Shown here: positions 5,412-8,673 of the stretch, piece by piece | Layout: every line of letters starts with the position of its first letter | Position numbering within the stretch: the first letter of the stretch is position 1 | DNA from: Bacteroidales bacterium | GTDB lineage: Bacteria; Bacteroidota; Bacteroidia; Bacteroidales; UBA12077 | Direction of reading: 5' to 3' | Assembly (NCBI GenBank): GCA_030643125.1 | Contig: DAOWML010000076.1 | Span: 1-8,673 of the forward strand | DNA: 8,673 bases | Program-made: the position numbers and the translations under genes | Notes under the pieces: generated by a model | The model's input: the letters and a program-made list of their open reading frames with translations, nothing else | Told to the model about the DNA's origin: nothing | Database searches by the model: none

Positions 5412-8386
5412 TGAGCTTTTATACCAATCAGCAAGATAATTTAAGGTTAGATTTTAACGATACTTCTTTTAGCCTGTTAATGCAAAAAAGAATTCATAAA
5501 GTATTGCTTATTTCAAGTAACTACGATTCTTTCATGTTAGAAGAAGACGGACGAATTGATGAGCAAATATTTAACGAATATGTAGCTTTAAACCTTAGGT
5601 ATCCTCCAATATTTGTTATTGCTAATTCTTCCGAAGAGGCTTTTCAGATTTTAAAAAATGATAATATTGATCTTGTAATTAGCATGTTAAGAATTGGTGA
5701 TACAGACACTTTTACGTTTGCAAATCAAATAAAATCGATTTATCCTGCTATTCCAATTGTTGTTCTTACCAATTTTTCCCGTGAAGTAACTATTCGCCTT
5801 GAGAAAGAGGACTTAAGCGCTATAGATTATGTTTTTTGCTGGTTAGGAAATGCCGATATTTTACTGGCAATTATTAAACTGATTGAAGACAGAATGAATG
5901 TTCAATATGACGTTGAAGTTGTCGGGGTTCAGACAATACTTCTTGTTGAAGATTCTATTCGTTATATTTCAACCTATCTCCCAAATATTTATAAGTTAAT
6001 ATTTAAGCAATCAAAAGAATATATGCGAGAGGCATTAAATGAGCACCAGAGAATGCTTCGCATGCGTGGTCGCCCGAAAATTCTTTTAGCAACAAATTAT
6101 GAGCAGGCTATGGAATTGTATGAGAAATACAAGTATAACATGCTTGGAATTATTTCTGACATTACATATCCAAGAAAAGGAGTCAAAGACAAATTGGCTG
6201 GGATTAAACTTTGTAAAAAAGTAAAAGAAGATGATGAGTTTATGCCTCTTCTTTTACAGTCATCAGATATGAATAATAAAAAATATGCTGATGAGTTAGG
6301 AGTTGGGTTTATCCATAAATATTCGAAAACACTTTCAATAGAACTGCGGAATTATATTATTAAACAGTTTGCTTTTGGAGAATTTATATTTCGCGACCCT
6401 GCTACATTAAAAGAAATTGGACGTGCATCTGATCTTCAGTCATTGCAACATATGATACTCACAATACCTGAGAAATCCCTGGAATATCATGCCAGCAGAA
6501 ATGATTTGTCGAAATGGCTGAATGCCAGGGCTGTTTTTCCAATAGCACAATTGTTTAAATATATTCCCGTAAGTGATTTTAAAAATTTAACAGAAGTAAG
6601 AACATATATATACAGGTCAATTTCCAGTTATCGAATGAGTAAAGGAAGAGGAGTTATTGCGAAATTCGATAAAAACAGTTTCGATGAATATTTAGTTTTC
6701 TCAAGAATTGGAGATGGTTCTATCGGAGGTAAAGCGCGAGGATTAGCATTTGTAAATTCTATTATAAAGAAAAATAGTATTTTTAATAAATTCGAAAACA
6801 TTATTATAACCATTCCACGTACTGTTGTTCTTAGTACAGATATTTTCGATGATTTTATGGAAGAAAACGATTTATATAAAATCGGTATGTCAGATAAAAG
6901 CGATGAGGAAATTATAAAGCAGTTTATTGATGCAAAATTACCAAGCAGAGTTTATCAAGACTTATATGCTTTTATTTCAGTCATTAAAAATCCGATTGCT
7001 ATTCGCTCATCATCTAAGCTTGAAGATTCGCATTATCAGCCATTTGCAGGAATTTATTCTACATATATGATTCCTAAAACAACGGACGGTACTTTAATGA
7101 TTAAAATGCTTTCAGATGCTATTAAATGTGTTTATGCTTCGGTGTATTTTAAAGCAAGTAAGGCGTACATGGCTGCAACATCAAATGTTATTGATGAGGA
7201 AAAAATGGGAATTGTACTACAGGAAGTTTGTGGGAAACAATTCGGAAATAAATTTTATCCAACAATTTCAGGAGTAGCCCGGTCAATAAATTTTTATCCC
7301 ATTGAACCTGAAAAACCGGAAGACGGAATAGTAAATATAGCCTATGGTCTGGGAAAACAAATTGTTGATGGAGGAATATCCTTACGTTTCTCACCAAAAC
7401 ATCCGAAAAAGATTTTGCAATTATCATCTCCTGATATGGCACTAAAGGATACTCAAAAATATTTCTACGCCTTGGATATGTGTCCTACCAAATTTCATCC
7501 TTCTACTGATGATGGCATAAACTTAGTAAAGAACGAAATCAAAATAGCAGAAAAAGACTCATCGTTTCGTTTTGCTGCGTCAACATACGATTTCCAGAAT
7601 AACATTATACGTGATGGTACACTATACGATGGTAAAAGGGTAGTAACTTTTGCCAATGTACTTAAATATGAAACCTTTCCTTTAGCAGAAATTTTACAAA
7701 CCCTGCTCGAAGTTGGACAAAAAGAGATGAGTAACCCTATCGAAATAGAGTTTGCAGTTGATTTAAATATTGAAAAAGGTGAACCTTATGTGTTTAATTT
7801 TCTACAAATCCGACCTATTGTTGAAAATGATCAATCAACTGATTTTGACATGGATGAAGTTGCTCAGGAAGATTCTATAATTTATTGCGAATCGGCTTTA
7901 GGAAATGGGGAAATTAATAATATTTATGATTTTGTGTATATAAAACCAGATGCATTTAATTCTTTGGATAGTGAAAAGATTGCTGCAGAAATGGGTAAAT
8001 TAAATGAAAAATTTATTGATGATAAGCGAAATTACGTTCTTGTTGGGCCTGGTAGATGGGGTTCGGCTGATCCTAATTTGGGAATTCCGGTAAAATGGGC
8101 ACATATTTCACAAGCAAGAGTTATTGTTGAATCAGGACTTGAGAATTTTAGAATTGATCCTAGTCAGGGTACACATTTCTTCCAAAATCTGACTTCTTTC
8201 CGTGTTGGGTATTTTACTATTAATCCATACATAAATGATGGTTTTTATGATTTAGATTATTTGAGAAAATTTGAAGCACATTTTGAAAATCAGTACATAC
8301 GACATATTCGATTTGATAACCCGATTCAAGTTCAAATTGATGGTAAGAACAAGAAAGGTGTTGTTTTAAAACCTAAAATAGAATAA
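5411..8386 (+). CDS. Double receiver / PPDK_N-type ATP-grasp protein, paralogue of the preceding gene
   Basis: 991 aa, collinear with the upstream protein from its first receiver to the end but lacking its GAF-like N-terminus. Degenerate receiver (28-163; DLVISM puts M92 at the phospho-aspartate site, the same substitution as in the paralogue). Intact receiver (175-318) with E180, D181, D250, S284 and K303. Unassigned domain (about 320-425) with YHASRNDLSKWLNARA. PPDK/PEP-synthase-type ATP-binding domain (430-805) with GGK441, IRSSS around R532, Q604, E780 and LQIRP (Q799, R801). C-terminal domain with GPGRWG (879-884) and GTHFF (H922). No swivel GGRTSHA motif and no PEP barrel, so annotation as a pyruvate/PEP dikinase would be misleading. 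It starts 13 nt after the preceding stop, so the two are co-transcribed and may form a hetero-oligomer (inference). The start region lacks a Shine-Dalgarno sequence. The substrate or partner is not deducible from sequence. Confidence 0.8.
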   Translation: MSFYTNQQDNLRLDFNDTSFSLLMQKRIHKVLLISSNYDSFMLEEDGRIDEQIFNEYVALNLRYPPIFVIANSSEEAFQILKNDNIDLVISMLRIGDTDTFTFANQIKSIYPAIPIVVLTNFSREVTIRLEKEDLSAIDYVFCWLGNADILLAIIKLIEDRMNVQYDVEVVGVQTILLVEDSIRYISTYLPNIYKLIFKQSKEYMREALNEHQRMLRMRGRPKILLATNYEQAMELYEKYKYNMLGIISDITYPRKGVKDKLAGIKLCKKVKEDDEFMPLLLQSSDMNNKKYADELGVGFIHKYSKTLSIELRNYIIKQFAFGEFIFRDPATLKEIGRASDLQSLQHMILTIPEKSLEYHASRNDLSKWLNARAVFPIAQLFKYIPVSDFKNLTEVRTYIYRSISSYRMSKGRGVIAKFDKNSFDEYLVFSRIGDGSIGGKARGLAFVNSIIKKNSIFNKFENIIITIPRTVVLSTDIFDDFMEENDLYKIGMSDKSDEEIIKQFIDAKLPSRVYQDLYAFISVIKNPIAIRSSSKLEDSHYQPFAGIYSTYMIPKTTDGTLMIKMLSDAIKCVYASVYFKASKAYMAATSNVIDEEKMGIVLQEVCGKQFGNKFYPTISGVARSINFYPIEPEKPEDGIVNIAYGLGKQIVDGGISLRFSPKHPKKILQLSSPDMALKDTQKYFYALDMCPTKFHPSTDDGINLVKNEIKIAEKDSSFRFAASTYDFQNNIIRDGTLYDGKRVVTFANVLKYETFPLAEILQTLLEVGQKEMSNPIEIEFAVDLNIEKGEPYVFNFLQIRPIVENDQSTDFDMDEVAQEDSIIYCESALGNGEINNIYDFVYIKPDAFNSLDSEKIAAEMGKLNEKFIDDKRNYVLVGPGRWGSADPNLGIPVKWAHISQARVIVESGLENFRIDPSQGTHFFQNLTSFRVGYFTINPYINDGFYDLDYLRKFEAHFENQYIRHIRFDNPIQVQIDGKNKKGVVLKPKIE

Positions 8387-8545
8387 CATTTAAAACATTG
8401 TTCTACAGACGTTTTTTAGTGATAAAAATCATGCTAAACTGTGTTGTATAATATCTTGTAATGTTGAAATAAAATATACATTTGCAAAATCATTTAATTA
8501 ACGGCGTTTTGTTTTTTTAACATAATTAATTAATAATTTGATATT
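8387..8545 (+). other. Intergenic region between the receiver/ATP-grasp operon and gdhA
   Basis: 159 nt, AT-rich, no reading frame of note. A weak A/T hairpin at 8411-8430 (GTTTTTTA-GTGA-TAAAAATC) is not followed by a T-run, so I do not call it a terminator. No convincing intrinsic terminator for the upstream operon is visible. A promoter candidate lies in the second half, leaving a 5' leader of roughly 55-60 nt before the ATG at 8546. Confidence 0.5.
8455..8484 (+). promoter_or_regulatory. Bacteroidota-type promoter for gdhA
   Basis: TACATTTG at 8477-8484 matches the Bacteroidota -7 consensus TAnnTTTG exactly. CTTG at 8455-8458 gives a TTG core for the -33 element with an 18-nt spacer, within the usual range for this phylum's primary sigma factor. 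Transcription would start a few nucleotides after 8484. It indicates that gdhA has its own promoter and need not depend on the upstream operon. Confidence 0.6.
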
Positions 8546-8673
8546 ATGAACGTAGATAAATTAATGCTTCAGCTTGAGCAAAAACATCCTGGAGAGGTTG
8601 AATATCTTCAAGCTGTTAGAGAAGTTTTAGAATCAATCGAGGAGATTTATAATCAGAATCCTCAATTCGAAGC
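8546..8673 (+). CDS. gdhA: NADP-type glutamate dehydrogenase, N-terminal fragment
   Basis: The ATG at 8546 opens a frame that runs off the window after 42 codons. The peptide begins MNVDKLMLQLEQKHPGEVEY and continues with LQAVREVLESIEEIYNQNPQFE. This fits the N-terminal helices of hexameric glutamate dehydrogenases of the E. coli GdhA / Bacteroides type, where P-x-(Q/E)-x-E(Y/F)-x-QAVREV and NP-x-(F/Y) are typical. The enzyme reductively aminates 2-oxoglutarate to glutamate with NAD(P)H in the cytoplasm. The catalytic and nucleotide-binding regions lie outside the window, so cofactor preference cannot be read. A TAnnTTTG promoter lies about 62 nt upstream. The start region (AATTTGATATT) has no Shine-Dalgarno sequence. 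A start at the in-frame ATG at codon 7 is less likely, as the family's N-terminus normally includes the preceding residues. Confidence 0.85.
   Translation, partial: MNVDKLMLQLEQKHPGEVEYLQAVREVLESIEEIYNQNPQFE

Noticed and set aside
6628..6813. 61-codon open frame on the minus strand.
   Set aside because: It lies wholly antisense to the conserved linker/ATP-grasp coding region of the second paralogue, with no start context or recognisable product.
7188..7442. 84-codon open frame on the minus strand.
   Set aside because: It is antisense to the well-conserved ATP-grasp core of the second paralogue. Its Leu/Phe-rich composition is what AT-rich antisense frames produce.
1930..8386. Reading the two large genes as pyruvate phosphate dikinase or PEP synthase (ppdK/ppsA).
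   Set aside because: Only the nucleotide-binding domain is shared. The canonical GGRTSHA phosphohistidine motif and the PEP/pyruvate-binding barrel are not found, and receiver domains are not part of those enzymes.
8411..8430. Possible terminator hairpin after the second paralogue.
   Set aside because: The stem is almost all A-T with a mismatch and is not followed by a T-run, so it does not meet the pattern of an intrinsic terminator.

Overview
The window is AT-rich, single-orientation chromosomal DNA, most likely from a Bacteroidota (Bacteroidales/Marinilabiliales-like) bacterium. The reasons are the KorA/KorB and GDH sequence types, largely non-Shine-Dalgarno AT-rich start regions, a TAnnTTTG-type promoter, and two large receiver/PPDK_N-like proteins of a kind I associate with this phylum. 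This placement is inference from sequence style, not from a search. All recognised genes are on the + strand.

Layout. 1-381 is the 3' end of korA and 384-1403 is complete korB. Together they encode a 2-oxoacid (probably 2-oxoglutarate):ferredoxin oxidoreductase. 1404-1929 is a 526-nt gap holding an elaborately self-complementary 265-bp repeat-like element (1423-1687), then a strong intrinsic terminator (1687-1723), then about 200 nt of AT-rich leader. 1930-5397 and 5411-8386 are tandem paralogues of 1155 and 991 aa. Each carries a degenerate receiver domain, an intact receiver domain, an unassigned linker domain, a PEP-synthase/PPDK-type ATP-grasp domain, and a distinctive C-terminal GPGRWG / G(S/T)HFF domain. 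The first copy has an additional N-terminal GAF-like sensor region. 8387-8545 is an intergenic region with a good Bacteroidota-type promoter. 8546 to the window end is the N-terminus of an NADP-type glutamate dehydrogenase.

How the genes fit together. KorAB and GDH both act on 2-oxoglutarate, one at the carbon branch (succinyl-CoA/ferredoxin) and one at the nitrogen branch (glutamate). The receiver/ATP-grasp pair lies between them. It has nucleotide-binding machinery but neither the recognisable phospho-histidine swivel motif nor the PEP/pyruvate barrel of true dikinases, so it looks like a signalling or protein/metabolite phosphotransfer system rather than a metabolic PEP synthase. That pair, and the three-way-junction repeat behind korB, are the least explained parts of the window.
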